DNA from: Gammaproteobacteria bacterium
Lineage (GTDB): Bacteria > Pseudomonadota > Gammaproteobacteria > QZLD01
Direction: 5' to 3'
Length of the DNA: 37,934 nucleotides
Assembly (NCBI GenBank): GCA_004796385.1
Contig: QZLD01000295.1
Location: 1-37,934 of the forward strand
Shown in pieces: positions 1 to 8,608 of the stretch. The translations under genes were made by a program, and so were the position numbers. Under the pieces are notes generated by a model. The model searched no databases, was not told the DNA's origin, and was given only the letters and a program-made list of their open reading frames with translations. Every line of letters begins with the position of its first letter. Position 1 is the first letter of the stretch.

Positions 1-194
1 AGAAAAGTATTTGATGGTAAGGTCTCGCGAAGGGATGCTTTTTTATACATGGCATCCTTATCAGCAAGTTTTATTGAAGATGACATCTTCGGGGGTTCTT
101 TTGTTACGGTTGATCCGTCTGATGAAGAATCGCTGCATCCCGTAGTAAAAAACAAAATAGAAATCAGCACTGTAAGTGTAAGCTTTTTAAGCAT
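1..194 (-). CDS. Small lipoprotein, partial (C-terminus beyond window edge)
   Basis: Reading the minus strand from an ATG at 192-194 gives an open frame of 64 codons that runs off the left end of the window. It begins MLKKLTLTVLISILFF and then has a lipobox TTGC followed by a Ser/Asp-rich stretch (SDSSSDGS), so this is a lipoprotein signal peptide with acylation expected on Cys20. A good Shine-Dalgarno sequence (AGGGAG) lies 6-8 nt before the ATG. The mature part seen is polar, has no recognisable domain, and is probably surface or periplasmic. The product is unknown because most of the gene lies outside the window. An extended -10 box lies about 40 nt upstream of the start. Confidence 0.72.
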   Translation of the reverse strand, partial: MLKKLTLTVLISILFFTTGCSDSSSDGSTVTKEPPKMSSSIKLADKDAMYKKASLRETLPSNTF

Positions 195-228
195 AATATC
201 TCCCTGATGTGGTTGAATTCGCAATTAA

Positions 229-245
229 TGGAAAAATTCTAGCAT
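229..245 (-). promoter_or_regulatory. Extended -10 promoter for the leftmost lipoprotein gene
   Basis: On the minus strand TATGCTAGAAT (about 246-236) matches an extended -10 element (TGnTAnAAT). Transcription would start near 229, leaving a leader of about 35 nt before the lipoprotein ATG at 194. No convincing -35 box is present, which is common for extended -10 promoters. This is a motif match only. Confidence 0.4.
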
Positions 246-303
246 ATAAAAGTTGATGGAGTTTGCTTTTTTGCTATTTTTTTATAATTTTCCAAGGCTT
301 GTA

Positions 304-1413
304 TTATGAAATGCTTGAGAAGGCTATTGTTTTGTTTCGGCCAGACTCTTTGGCTTTGTACAGGGATGAATCTGCTTTTTCTATGATCTCTTCAATTATT
401 ATTTCATTATCGTCAGTGCCGAAGTGGTGGCTATAAACACCTATGCTTATTGTTATGTATTTACTGCATGATGATGAGGGATGTTCAAGTTGCAATAATT
501 CAACGGCGTTTCGTATTCTTTCGCAGACAAACCCGGCTCCAACTGCATCTGTATCAGGCATAATAAGTGCGAACTCTTCGCCGCCATATCTGGCAACATG
601 GTCTGCAGGCCGAGCCAGATTTTCTGAAATTGTCTTAGCAATCTTTCGTAGTATTGCATCTCCAGCCAAATGACCAAGGTTGTCATTTATTCCTTTGAAG
701 AAGTCAATGTCGCAAATAGCAAACGAAATAGCTTTTTTATCTCTTTTGGCACGGTTAATTTCTGAAAAAAGCATGTCATCAAGGGCTCTTCTATTCATTA
801 TTTCAGTTAAAGGATCCAGTCTTGCTAAGGCTTCTGTTTTGAATCTGGACGAAAGGGCGTCAACAATCATATTGTGAGAGCGCCATCCTGCGATTGATGT
901 ATATATAATAAAGACTACACATAACACTCCCATACCGAAAGCCAGTCTTTCCTGTTGCGATATCAGCAGAATAGCAATCGGTAATAACAGCGATAACATA
1001 AAAAAGTAAAAGACAGGAAGAAATACAGGTAACGAGCTTACGGAGCCTGCAACCATTCCTGTTAGCAGGATGGCGATAAACATTTGATAGCCAACGTTTC
1101 CATCAACAAAGAAGAGGTATCCGCTTAAACCCCAGATAATGCCAAAGCAGGCCGTAAGAGGGTTATATACAGCATACCATCTGCTCGGATTACTTAATCT
1201 TAGAAGTTTTCTTGTTGTCGGCAGGCTTATTGCGGCCCTTATAATTCCTCCAATAAAAAGAGAGGATATCCAGGCAATAAGTATATAATGCTCAACCACC
1301 GGCCAAAATATTATAACTGCTATGGTGGCGTTTATCAGATTTGCCAGAATATCGCTGTTCCACTGGTTTACAGCAAATTCATTTTTTACCTCGAATATTT
1401 TTTTTTCTTCCAT
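304..1413 (-). CDS. Membrane-bound diguanylate cyclase (GGDEF)
   Basis: This 369-residue protein makes cyclic di-GMP from two GTP. Residues about 25-178 are strongly hydrophobic and fit five to six membrane helices, a MASE-like sensor region that I cannot assign to a named family. Residues about 195-365 are a GGDEF domain. It carries the DxLT-type entry (DPLTEIMNRRAL), the metal-binding DIDFFK motif, and the active-site GGEEF at 277-281. RPAD at 268-271, exactly five residues before GGEEF, is an intact RxxD inhibitory site, so product inhibition is expected. It is read leftward and is followed by a short gap and the lipoprotein gene. The Shine-Dalgarno sequence before the ATG is weak. The enzymatic class is clear, but the input signal is unknown. 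Confidence 0.9.
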   Translation of the reverse strand: MEEKKIFEVKNEFAVNQWNSDILANLINATIAVIIFWPVVEHYILIAWISSLFIGGIIRAAISLPTTRKLLRLSNPSRWYAVYNPLTACFGIIWGLSGYLFFVDGNVGYQMFIAILLTGMVAGSVSSLPVFLPVFYFFMLSLLLPIAILLISQQERLAFGMGVLCVVFIIYTSIAGWRSHNMIVDALSSRFKTEALARLDPLTEIMNRRALDDMLFSEINRAKRDKKAISFAICDIDFFKGINDNLGHLAGDAILRKIAKTISENLARPADHVARYGGEEFALIMPDTDAVGAGFVCERIRNAVELLQLEHPSSSCSKYITISIGVYSHHFGTDDNEIIIEEIIEKADSSLYKAKESGRNKTIAFSSIS

Positions 1414-1542
1414 TTTTTTGTGGGTGTCGCGGGTTGTTTTTTCAGTGGATGTATTGGTGCTAATAAAGCGTCTTCTATGATATTAGGACATAATAAAAAA
1501 TAGTCATTATTGTTTTGATATATATCTACAAAATGTAATGGG

Positions 1543-2013
1543 TTAGTCGTTTTTATGATCTATTTTCTCAGAGTGGTTGGTCTCTTTTTTGAATTCGCCT
1601 TCAATAATATCTTCATTATTATTATCACCGTGTTCTTTAGAAAAGGTTGAGTAAATGTGGAATTTTCCTTTTGATATAAAGGATTTCGCGATTATTTGGC
1701 GAACGTAAGGGATTAGCAGGGTAAAACCTACGGTATCTGTGAAAAAACCGGGGGTTATCAGAAATGCTCCACTTATAAGCAGAGCGATTCCCTCAATAAG
1801 TTCCGATGCCGGTATTTTGTTTTGTCTTAGGTTTTCCTGAGCACGGTGCAGAGTTGAGAGTCCCTGATGTTTCAGTAGTTTAGAGCCAATAATGGCTGTT
1901 GCAATAATGATAGCTACAGTAACTCCTGTTCCAATAAGGCTGCCGATTTTAATGAAAAGGTAAAATTCTATTACCGGGACAATGATAAATATCAGAAAAA
2001 ATATTTGGAACAT
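1543..2013 (-). CDS. fxsA: FxsA family membrane protein
   Basis: This 156-residue inner-membrane protein starts MFQIFFLIFIIVPVIEFYLF and continues with the FxsA/YtzA signature: a second hydrophobic segment with IGSKLLKHQG, then GIALLISGAFLITPGFFTD and a final hydrophobic stretch. The C-terminal 40 residues are charged and rich in Asn, Asp and Glu, so probably cytoplasmic. In E. coli FxsA (suppressor of F exclusion of phage T7) has no defined biochemical role. The gene is divergent from dsbD with 95 bp between them. fxsA and dsbD also sit close together in E. coli, so the neighbourhood is conserved. Family assignment is firm; function is unknown. Confidence 0.88.
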   Translation of the reverse strand: MFQIFFLIFIIVPVIEFYLFIKIGSLIGTGVTVAIIIATAIIGSKLLKHQGLSTLHRAQENLRQNKIPASELIEGIALLISGAFLITPGFFTDTVGFTLLIPYVRQIIAKSFISKGKFHIYSTFSKEHGDNNNEDIIEGEFKKETNHSEKIDHKND

Positions 2014-2108
2014 TAGAGAGCCTTGTTTGTATAAAAAGAAATGTTTGCGGCAACTGATAGCTGCTTGTAGTATGCGATTAACCTATCAAAAAATATCGGT
2101 GTAATTCA

Positions 2109-3938
2109 ATGTTATCGAATTTTATCACAAAAAAACCTTTAAACAGATTTTTACTAATGGTGTTGTTTTTTTCTGTCATGTTATTGTCAAATCTAAGTTT
2201 GGCTTCTGGTTTTCCTTTTTCGGAAAATAAAAATAACGATGGCCTTTATGGTGGTTTTCTTCCCCCGGATCAGGCTTTTGTTTTTTCTGCATATGCGGAT
2301 TCTGCCGATAAAGTTATATTAAGTTGGCAGATAGCAGAGGGGTACTATTTATATAAAAAAGATATTTTACCTCAGGGAGTTGATGGTGCTGTTGAGTCGG
2401 TAAAATTAAAGTTTCCTGAGGCAGTGATTATTAATGATCCCAAATACGGTGACATGGAGGCATTTACCGGGAGTCTTGAAGTGCCGATGGTTTTAAGTGA
2501 ACCGGTATTTAATGGTGAGCATGAGCTGAAAATAAAATATAAAGGATGTGCAGCACAAGGTCTCTGTTATCCATATATAGATAAAAAACAATTACTTGTA
2601 TTTAATTATCCGGAGCAGTCTTTTATAAAGACTGTTGCTGATGATGGGGTTGAAATTAAGTTTTCGGATAATAAGAACGAGGTTGATAATGTTGTAGATG
2701 ATTTAAATAAAAAAAGTATTTTCTGGATTATTCTCTCATTTTTCGGTGTTGGTGTATTTGCATCGTTTACCGGATGTAGCTATCCATTGGTGCCGATTTT
2801 ATCTGCGATGATAATTGGTAGTGATGCAGGAAAGGTAACTCTGTCTAAAAGTATTGTGTTATCACTGGTGTTTATCTTTTTTTTGGCAATAACCTATGGG
2901 GTGGCAGGTGTTGTTGTGGGTTCGTTCGGAATTAATCTTGAACAGATAACTCAGTCAAGACTGGTGCTTTCTGGTTTCTCAGCGATTTTTATCTTTTTGG
3001 CTTTCGGAATGTTTGGTTTGTTTGAGATAAAAGTTCCTTCTTTTATTGCCAATTTTGCCGCATCTCTTAATAGTAAACAAAAAGGCGGTAATATTATTGG
3101 TGTTGCTGTAATGGGTGTGCTTTCAGCAGTAATTGTAGGGCCCTGTGCTACTCCGTTTATTGCTGGTGCTTTACTTTATATTTCTCAGGAGGGGAGTTCC
3201 GCAACAGGAGGTCTGGCCCTTTTTTCTATGGGGCTTGGTACTGGGCTCCCCCTGTTTATTCTGGCTGTTGGTTTAGGCACAATTTTGCCGAAATCAGGAG
3301 GTTGGATGAAAAGCATACAGCATTTTGGAGGTTTTGTTCTATTGGCTTTGGCCGCATATTTCCTTGGTTTGGGTATTATATCGTCTCAGCAGCAGTTAGG
3401 GTTATACGGGTTAATAATTATTGCGGCAGGCATATATCTGTTTTTTATGTTTAAAGCGAAATTTGTTGCGGTAATAATGATCTCAATGACGGTTATTGTT
3501 TTTGGAGTATATGTAATTGCCGGAGCCATATATGGAGGGGAAAGCGTTTTATCCCCTTTTAAAGCTTATGGCGAAACCGATTTTGTGGTTGTTGATTCTA
3601 TGAAGGAAATAATAGACAGAACATCAGGAGATCAATTAGGCAGGAAGGTTTTGCTGAAGTTTTCTGCGGACTGGTGTAAAGAGTGCCATGTGATGGATGA
3701 GCAGATATATTCCGGTAGTGAATTTAAAGAGCTGGCAAAAGGGGTGGTTCTTCTTAAGGTTGATATGAGCGTGCTCTCCACAGAGGAAAAAGAGATCATA
3801 AAGCATTATAAAGTTGTAGCTCCGCCAACTCTGGTATTTATTGATGGTTCACGCAAGGAGGTGCGTAAGTATCGTTTGGTGGGTAATAGCGGATATCAAA
3901 AGATAATTGATAATATTGGGCTTTTTGTTAGTGAATAG
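2109..3938 (+). CDS. dsbD: Thiol:disulfide interchange protein DsbD
   Basis: DsbD carries reducing equivalents from cytoplasmic thioredoxin across the inner membrane to periplasmic DsbC, DsbG and CcmG-type proteins. The 609-residue product has a signal peptide (about 1-33), then an N-terminal periplasmic domain with the Cys147/Cys153 pair (GCAAQGLCY). A membrane domain (about 203-475, eight helices expected) has Cys223 (TGCSYPLVPI) and Cys346 (GPCATPF). A C-terminal thioredoxin-like domain has Cys523-Lys-Glu-Cys526. All six redox cysteines of the three-domain relay are present. The first membrane Cys is preceded by Gly rather than the usual Pro of the TPC motif. Length fits the family. The Shine-Dalgarno sequence is poor. 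aroQ follows in the same direction after about 210 bp. Confidence 0.95.
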   Translation: MLSNFITKKPLNRFLLMVLFFSVMLLSNLSLASGFPFSENKNNDGLYGGFLPPDQAFVFSAYADSADKVILSWQIAEGYYLYKKDILPQGVDGAVESVKLKFPEAVIINDPKYGDMEAFTGSLEVPMVLSEPVFNGEHELKIKYKGCAAQGLCYPYIDKKQLLVFNYPEQSFIKTVADDGVEIKFSDNKNEVDNVVDDLNKKSIFWIILSFFGVGVFASFTGCSYPLVPILSAMIIGSDAGKVTLSKSIVLSLVFIFFLAITYGVAGVVVGSFGINLEQITQSRLVLSGFSAIFIFLAFGMFGLFEIKVPSFIANFAASLNSKQKGGNIIGVAVMGVLSAVIVGPCATPFIAGALLYISQEGSSATGGLALFSMGLGTGLPLFILAVGLGTILPKSGGWMKSIQHFGGFVLLALAAYFLGLGIISSQQQLGLYGLIIIAAGIYLFFMFKAKFVAVIMISMTVIVFGVYVIAGAIYGGESVLSPFKAYGETDFVVVDSMKEIIDRTSGDQLGRKVLLKFSADWCKECHVMDEQIYSGSEFKELAKGVVLLKVDMSVLSTEEKEIIKHYKVVAPPTLVFIDGSRKEVRKYRLVGNSGYQKIIDNIGLFVSE

Positions 3939-4147
3939 CTGTTAAAATACACTTAAATGTTTTGAATTTCTGTGAATTTGCGGATATTTTTCAAAAAACT
4001 GGACAAAAAGCTAAAACTAGAGCAGAATTTCGCACTATCTTGTTTTCTTCGGTTTGATTATTGATATTTTTACCAGATTCTGTAAGAAGGGAGTGTTTTT
4101 ACCGAAGATCAAGGTTTTTAGCCAAATTCGTGAAGCAGGAGATAGCA

Positions 4148-4591
4148 ATGGCCAGAATACTATTGGTTAATGGCCCCAATTTGAATCTGTTGGGGGTGCG
4201 GGAACCTAAAATATATGGATATGCCACACTGGCAGAGATAGAAGAAAAGTTACACAAAATGGCTGTTGATGCAGGGCATAAACTGGAAACTCTGCAATCT
4301 AATGCCGAACATGAGATTGTTGAATTTATCCAGAAAGCAGTAACAGAAAAAGACATTTCATTTATTATTATAAATCCGGCGGCTTTTACCCATACAAGTG
4401 TTGCAATTCGTGATGCGCTTCTTTCTGCTGCTACCCCGTTTATTGAATTACATATTTCCAATGTTCACAGCAGAGAGGCATTCAGGAATAAATCCTATCT
4501 TTCAGATATCGCTTTAGGAGTTATCTGCGGGTTAGGGCCACAGGGTTATGAGCTTGCAATGCAAGCAGCACTAGCAAATATACAGGAATAA
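4148..4591 (+). CDS. aroQ: 3-dehydroquinate dehydratase, type II
   Basis: Type II dehydroquinase converts 3-dehydroquinate to 3-dehydroshikimate in the shikimate pathway. The 147-residue product starts [20 protein letters not shown], as in the family. It shows the active-site loop with the conserved Arg and Tyr (REPKIYG), the [16 protein letters not shown] segment with the catalytic His, and the substrate-binding ELHISN and REAFR motifs. The ATG at 4148 is chosen because AGGAG lies just upstream and the family begins here; an upstream in-frame TTG at 4061 would add 29 residues without homology. It is the first gene of aroQ-accB-accC, a common gammaproteobacterial operon, with accB 4 bp downstream. 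Confidence 0.95.
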   Translation: MARILLVNGPNLNLLGVREPKIYGYATLAEIEEKLHKMAVDAGHKLETLQSNAEHEIVEFIQKAVTEKDISFIIINPAAFTHTSVAIRDALLSAATPFIELHISNVHSREAFRNKSYLSDIALGVICGLGPQGYELAMQAALANIQE

Positions 4592-4595
4592 GATT

Positions 4596-5060
4596 ATGGA
4601 TATCAGAAAAGTAAAAAAATTAATTGAGTTATTGGAAGAGTCCGGGATTTCGGAGCTGGAGATAAAAGAGGGTGAAGAATCTGTACGTTTATGCAGGTAT
4701 TCTCAGGCTCCGGTAGCACAATATCAACCTGCAGCAACAGTTCCGGTTATGCAGCAGAACAATGCTGTTCAAGCAGTAGCGGATGATAATGCGGTAGCAG
4801 CTGAATCCACAGAAAATGTACCTGACGGGCATGTAATTGCATCTCCAATGGTCGGAACTTTCTATAGATCACCATCACCTGGAGCAGATCCGTTTATCGA
4901 AATCGGTTCAACTGTAACCGCAGGCGATTCTCTGTGTATTATCGAAGCAATGAAGATGATGAATCAGATTGAGGCAGATAAAAGCGGAAAGGTTGTTGCT
5001 ATTTTGGTTGAAGATGGGCAGCCGGTAGAATTCGATCAGCAGCTCTTCATAATAGCCTAG
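4596..5060 (+). CDS. accB: Biotin carboxyl carrier protein of acetyl-CoA carboxylase
   Basis: This 154-residue BCCP carries the biotin that is carboxylated by AccC and then handed to the AccA-AccD carboxyltransferase to make malonyl-CoA for fatty acid synthesis. The N-terminal 35 residues form the usual amphipathic helix and strand. Residues 36-80 are an Ala/Pro/Gln/Val-rich flexible linker. The C-terminal biotinyl domain carries [12 protein letters not shown], with Lys120 as the biotinylated residue, 34 residues from the C-terminus as expected. The domain also has the BCCP-type thumb segment ([18 protein letters not shown]). accC follows after 37 bp, and the two are presumably co-transcribed with aroQ. 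Confidence 0.97.
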   Translation: MDIRKVKKLIELLEESGISELEIKEGEESVRLCRYSQAPVAQYQPAATVPVMQQNNAVQAVADDNAVAAESTENVPDGHVIASPMVGTFYRSPSPGADPFIEIGSTVTAGDSLCIIEAMKMMNQIEADKSGKVVAILVEDGQPVEFDQQLFIIA

Positions 5061-5097
5061 TACGATTTTTGCATTTCTGATTTAACGGAGATTAAAT

Positions 5098-6447
5098 ATG
5101 CTCGATAAGATAGTAATTGCAAATCGTGGCGAGATTGCCCTTAGAATTTTGCGTGCCTGTAAAGAGCTGGGTATAAAGACCGTAGCAATTCATTCAACTG
5201 CAGATAGAGACCTGAAGCATGTCAGACTTGCTGATGAATCCGTCTGTATTGGGGGCGCTTCAGCAATGGATAGCTACCTGAATATTCCTGCAATTATCAG
5301 CGCAGCCGAGGTTACAGATGCAGTCGCAATTCATCCCGGTTACGGTTTTTTAGCTGAAAATGCCGACTTTGCTGAACAGGTGGAAAAAAGCGGATTTGTT
5401 TTTATTGGCCCTAAGCCATCCACCATAAGAATGATGGGCGATAAGATATCTGCAATAAAATCCATGAAAGATGCTGGAGTACCGTGTGTTCCCGGTTCCG
5501 GAGGAGATCTTGGGGATGATGCTAACAAAAACATAGAGATGGCAAACAAGATAGGTTATCCGGTTATAATCAAGGCTGCCGGTGGTGGCGGTGGTCGCGG
5601 AATGCGAGTAGTTCACAGTGATGCCACACTTATTAATGCTATTTCAGTGACCAAGACTGAGGCCGGAAACTTTTTCGGTAACAGTGAAGTTTACATGGAA
5701 AAGTATCTGGAAAATCCTCGTCATATCGAGGTGCAGGTTTTGGCGGATGAGCATGGAAACTCTATTCACTTAGGTGAGCGTGACTGTTCAATGCAAAGAA
5801 GACACCAGAAGGTTATAGAAGAGTCCCCGGCTCCAGGCATTAGTCCTGAGCAGAGAGAGAAGATCGGAACAATCTGTGCAGAAGCGTGTAAGCGGATTGG
5901 TTACAGAGGCGCGGGAACCTTTGAGTTTCTTTATGAAAAAGGCGAGTTTTATTTTATAGAAATGAATACCAGGGTTCAGGTTGAACATCCTGTTACAGAA
6001 ATGGTTACAGGTATAGATATCATTAAGGAACAGCTTAAAATTGCAGCCGGAAAACAGCTGAAATACAAGCAGCGGGATGTCAAAGTAAACGGGCATGCAA
6101 TTGAGTGTAGAGTGAATGCGGAAGATCCAGCTACATTTATTCCGTGGCCTGGAAAAATTACTCAGTATCATGCTCCCGGGGGGCCTGGTATCAGAGTTGA
6201 TTCTCATATTTATAATGGATACACAATCCCATCATATTACGACTCTATGATAGGAAAAGTGATTACTCACGGGGGAAATCGTTTGGAAGCAATAGCCAGA
6301 ATGAGAAATGCCCTTGATGAAATCGTTATAGAAGGCATAAGGACAAATATTCCTCTACAGAAAGAGCTGATAGATGATGCTGCTTTTATTTCAGGAGGAA
6401 CCAATATTCACTATCTTGAAGATAAGCTGGAGCGTAAAGCCAAATAA
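5098..6447 (+). CDS. accC: Acetyl-CoA carboxylase, biotin carboxylase subunit
   Basis: AccC carboxylates the biotin on AccB with ATP and bicarbonate, the first half-reaction of acetyl-CoA carboxylase. The 449-residue protein matches the usual length. It begins with the family motif [17 protein letters not shown], followed by [10 protein letters not shown]. The glycine-rich ATP-grasp loop is [14 protein letters not shown]. The active-site segment [20 protein letters not shown] includes the conserved Glu, Asn and Arg. An ACGGAG Shine-Dalgarno sequence precedes the ATG. In many gammaproteobacteria prmA follows accC; here a small zinc-ribbon gene follows instead, 20 bp downstream. Confidence 0.97.
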   Translation: MLDKIVIANRGEIALRILRACKELGIKTVAIHSTADRDLKHVRLADESVCIGGASAMDSYLNIPAIISAAEVTDAVAIHPGYGFLAENADFAEQVEKSGFVFIGPKPSTIRMMGDKISAIKSMKDAGVPCVPGSGGDLGDDANKNIEMANKIGYPVIIKAAGGGGGRGMRVVHSDATLINAISVTKTEAGNFFGNSEVYMEKYLENPRHIEVQVLADEHGNSIHLGERDCSMQRRHQKVIEESPAPGISPEQREKIGTICAEACKRIGYRGAGTFEFLYEKGEFYFIEMNTRVQVEHPVTEMVTGIDIIKEQLKIAAGKQLKYKQRDVKVNGHAIECRVNAEDPATFIPWPGKITQYHAPGGPGIRVDSHIYNGYTIPSYYDSMIGKVITHGGNRLEAIARMRNALDEIVIEGIRTNIPLQKELIDDAAFISGGTNIHYLEDKLERKAK

Positions 6448-6467
6448 TATTTGCGGGCATATAGATT

Positions 6468-6824
6468 ATGGATGATGAAATAAATTGCTGGAATTGCGGA
6501 GCTGATCTTTCTCAGTTGCCGCAACCTTTTTCCAGAAAGGAAGAGTGTCCGGGCTGTAGTAAAGAGGTTAGAGTTTGCAAGATGTGTATTTTCTACGACC
6601 CTAAACTCCATAACAGTTGTAAAGAGCCAGTTGCTGATAGAGTTAACGATAAAGAACGAGCTAACTTTTGTGATTACTTCAAAGTTAAGTCTGGAGCATA
6701 TTGCGAAGGTGGTAATAATAGTGATGCAATGAAAGGTTTATCTGATCTGTTTGGTGGTGTTGCTGTTAGTTCATCCCCCTCATCGGGAGATGCCAAAAAG
6801 AAGCTGGAAGATCTTTTTAAATAG
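6468..6824 (+). CDS. Cysteine-rich double zinc-ribbon protein, function unknown
   Basis: The 118-residue product has nine cysteines at 7, 10, 27, 30, 37, 40, 51, 68 and 79. C7-x2-C10/C27-x2-C30 would make one zinc ribbon. C37-x2-C40 with C51 and C68 could form a second site, in a stretch reading CKMCIFYDP, CKEPVADRVNDKERANFCDYF. This second part resembles a conserved, uncharacterised bacterial zinc-ribbon family. The C-terminal 35 residues are Ser/Gly-rich and end in a short amphipathic helix (KKKLEDLFK), perhaps a partner-binding tail. No catalytic motif is visible. It sits 20 bp after accC and may be read through from it, but no role in carboxylation can be inferred from position alone. Confidence 0.8.
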   Translation: MDDEINCWNCGADLSQLPQPFSRKEECPGCSKEVRVCKMCIFYDPKLHNSCKEPVADRVNDKERANFCDYFKVKSGAYCEGGNNSDAMKGLSDLFGGVAVSSSPSSGDAKKKLEDLFK

Positions 6825-6861
6825 ATAGGGTTGGATTACAGATTCGATGGAGCAGCTGCTT

Positions 6862-8160
6862 ATGTATGCGAAAAAAGTAATCATGTTTTTCCTGTTTTTC
6901 CTTGCTGGATTTTCCTGTTTTGCAAGTCAGGATGACTACAAAAAGGGAGTAGAATATTTTAGAAATGGACAGTTTCAAAAGGCACTGACGTTTTTTAAAA
7001 AAGCAGCTAAAACTTCACCGGAGAATTCACAGGTCCGTTACAATATTGGTGTTATTAACTACAAATTGGGAATATATGGTGATGCGGCGGAGTCTTTCAC
7101 GGTTATATCTGAATCAGATCCAATGTTTTTTCTTGCTCAATATAATCTGGGGCTTATATCTTTAAAAAAGAATAATCCAGATTTGGCATTAGAATATTTC
7201 TCTGTAGTGATTGAGTTTTCAGGTAATACTAAACTTGCAACTCTCGCTAAATACCAAATAGACAAAATATCGACAGACAAGAATAATCAGGCAGCGGAAG
7301 CAGAAAAAAATAATTTTCTTATGGAGGCTTTCGTTGGGGTTGGTTATGATAATCACCTGTTATTGTTTGAACAAAGAAGTTCTGGAGGTTATGGTGATAG
7401 CTATAATAATCTCGGTATTAATGCACTGTTTCCTCTATGGAGGAATAGCGTAAACTTTTATTCATCGCTGGATATAATGAATTACTCTGAATATTCAGAG
7501 TATAACCGTATGGACCTGGAACTTGAATTATCTTACAGGTTAAAGTTTGGTAATAGCGAAGTTGAGCTGAGCTTGGGGGCAGAAAACAACTGGAGTGACG
7601 ATAGTCAATATCTGTTTACCACCAAATTACAGGCTGAATTTTTGCATCATATATCTAATTGCTATGCAGCTAAGCTAAGGTTTTTATATTCGGATTTCTC
7701 AGCGGAAAAGCATAACTTTTTTCTGGGTGGTAGTAGTAACGAAATATATTTGGAAACAGGTTATTATACCGATAACACAGATATTTTTCTTTATTATGAT
7801 TACAGTGATTACAACCGCGAAGATATAAAAAGACAATTTGTCTCATTTAGTTTTTCGCCAGAGGTTCATAAAATTGGGGTTGGTGGAAGTTTTATGGTTT
7901 TTTCAGGAATAGAAGTAGATTTCGATATTGGTTATTCTCGTTCCGAATATAGTACACCGGACAGGCTGGTTTGGTTTGGTCGGTTGTTTGAGCGTTACAG
8001 GGACGATAGCCATACTTATGCTTCCGTTTCTGTTTCGGCAGATATTGTTAAAAGTCTTAAATTCAGAACAGCGGCAAGTTACACCAATAAAGAGTCAAAT
8101 ATTTCAGCTGAAGATTATGAAAGAACAGATATGGCGGTTTTTCTTGTGTACTCAAATTAG
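6862..8160 (+). CDS. TPR protein with C-terminal outer-membrane beta-barrel-like region
   Basis: A signal peptide (MYAKKVIMFFLFFLAGFSCFAS) is followed by three to four TPR-like repeats (about residues 25-130, e.g. YKKGVEYFRNGQFQKALTFFKKA). The remaining 290 or so residues are rich in Tyr, Phe, Asn, Ser and Asp in alternating patterns typical of transmembrane beta strands. I chose the ATG at 6862 because GGAG (6849-6852) lies 9 nt before it; an ATG at 6847 would add five residues (MEQLL) with a poor ribosome site. The layout recalls periplasmic-TPR plus barrel proteins such as Slam-type surface exporters, but no diagnostic motif is visible and the protein is not confidently in that family. A terminator-like hairpin follows. 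Confidence 0.8.
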   Translation: MYAKKVIMFFLFFLAGFSCFASQDDYKKGVEYFRNGQFQKALTFFKKAAKTSPENSQVRYNIGVINYKLGIYGDAAESFTVISESDPMFFLAQYNLGLISLKKNNPDLALEYFSVVIEFSGNTKLATLAKYQIDKISTDKNNQAAEAEKNNFLMEAFVGVGYDNHLLLFEQRSSGGYGDSYNNLGINALFPLWRNSVNFYSSLDIMNYSEYSEYNRMDLELELSYRLKFGNSEVELSLGAENNWSDDSQYLFTTKLQAEFLHHISNCYAAKLRFLYSDFSAEKHNFFLGGSSNEIYLETGYYTDNTDIFLYYDYSDYNREDIKRQFVSFSFSPEVHKIGVGGSFMVFSGIEVDFDIGYSRSEYSTPDRLVWFGRLFERYRDDSHTYASVSVSADIVKSLKFRTAASYTNKESNISAEDYERTDMAVFLVYSN

Positions 8161-8228
8161 ACATAATGATTTGACCTGATCACCCTCATATCGTGCAGGT
8201 TATGATAAGGATGTATTAAAAACTCACG

Positions 8229-8281
8229 CAGAGCTACAAATAAGGAGGCCAAGTTATTATGTCTAGCTCTGTTCTTATTTA
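8229..8281. terminator. Candidate bidirectional terminator between convergent genes
   Basis: CAGAGCTA (8229-8236) is perfectly complementary to TAGCTCTG (8264-8271). Inside it AATAA (8239-8243) pairs with TTATT (8254-8258), leaving a 10-nt loop. A T-rich run follows on the plus strand. It lies between the barrel gene ending at 8160 and the convergent basic-protein gene ending at 8279, where a shared terminator would be expected. The stem is AT-rich in part and interrupted, so strength is uncertain. Confidence 0.45.
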
Positions 8282-8587
8282 TTTTGCGGTTCTCTGTCGG
8301 TTTCTTTCAATTATTGCTTTTCTTAACAGCTTTCTTCTTAAAAGTGCTTTTCGGAGTCTTTGTTGACGGGCTTTTTGTATTTTTTGTTTTTGTTCAGCAG
8401 TTAACTGGGGTTTATTGCCTTTCTGTAGAGCGGGCAGCTTGATTTTTCTGGTTATCTCTTTGGGGTTATTGTGCTCAACAATATCCATCGTGATGTCATC
8501 AATATCATTAGTATCCGACGAAAACGACATAGGTGCAAAGATTCCCAAACCAAATAAAAATGCTATTTTAAACACTGTTTTTTTCAT
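8279..8587 (-). CDS. Small secreted, highly basic protein of the ECF sigma operon
   Basis: This 102-residue protein has a signal peptide (MKKTVFKIAFLFGLGIFAPMSFSS), a short acidic segment, and then a strongly basic helical C-terminus rich in Arg, Lys, Gln and Leu (e.g. KALLRRKLLRKAIIERNRQR). The sequence LTAEQKQKIQKARQQ contains a single LTxxQ motif of the kind found in Spy/CpxP periplasmic chaperones. The protein is too short and too basic for me to assign it to that family. It is the third gene of a leftward operon after the sigma and anti-sigma genes, with only 21 bp from the anti-sigma stop. A periplasmic role as sensor, chaperone or regulator in the same stress circuit is plausible but is inference. 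Confidence 0.75.
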   Translation of the reverse strand: MKKTVFKIAFLFGLGIFAPMSFSSDTNDIDDITMDIVEHNNPKEITRKIKLPALQKGNKPQLTAEQKQKIQKARQQRLRKALLRRKLLRKAIIERNRQRTAK

Positions 8588-8608
8588 TTTGTTTTGCCTT
8601 AATTCCTG

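Noticed and set aside
1288-1503. Plus-strand open frame of 71 codons overlapping the first GGDEF gene
   Set aside because: It mostly overlaps a clear GGDEF gene on the other strand, has a low-complexity Phe run, no family match and no ribosome site.
4061-4147. Upstream TTG extension of aroQ
   Set aside because: Family proteins start at the [10 protein letters not shown] position, and AGGAG lies directly before the ATG at 4148.
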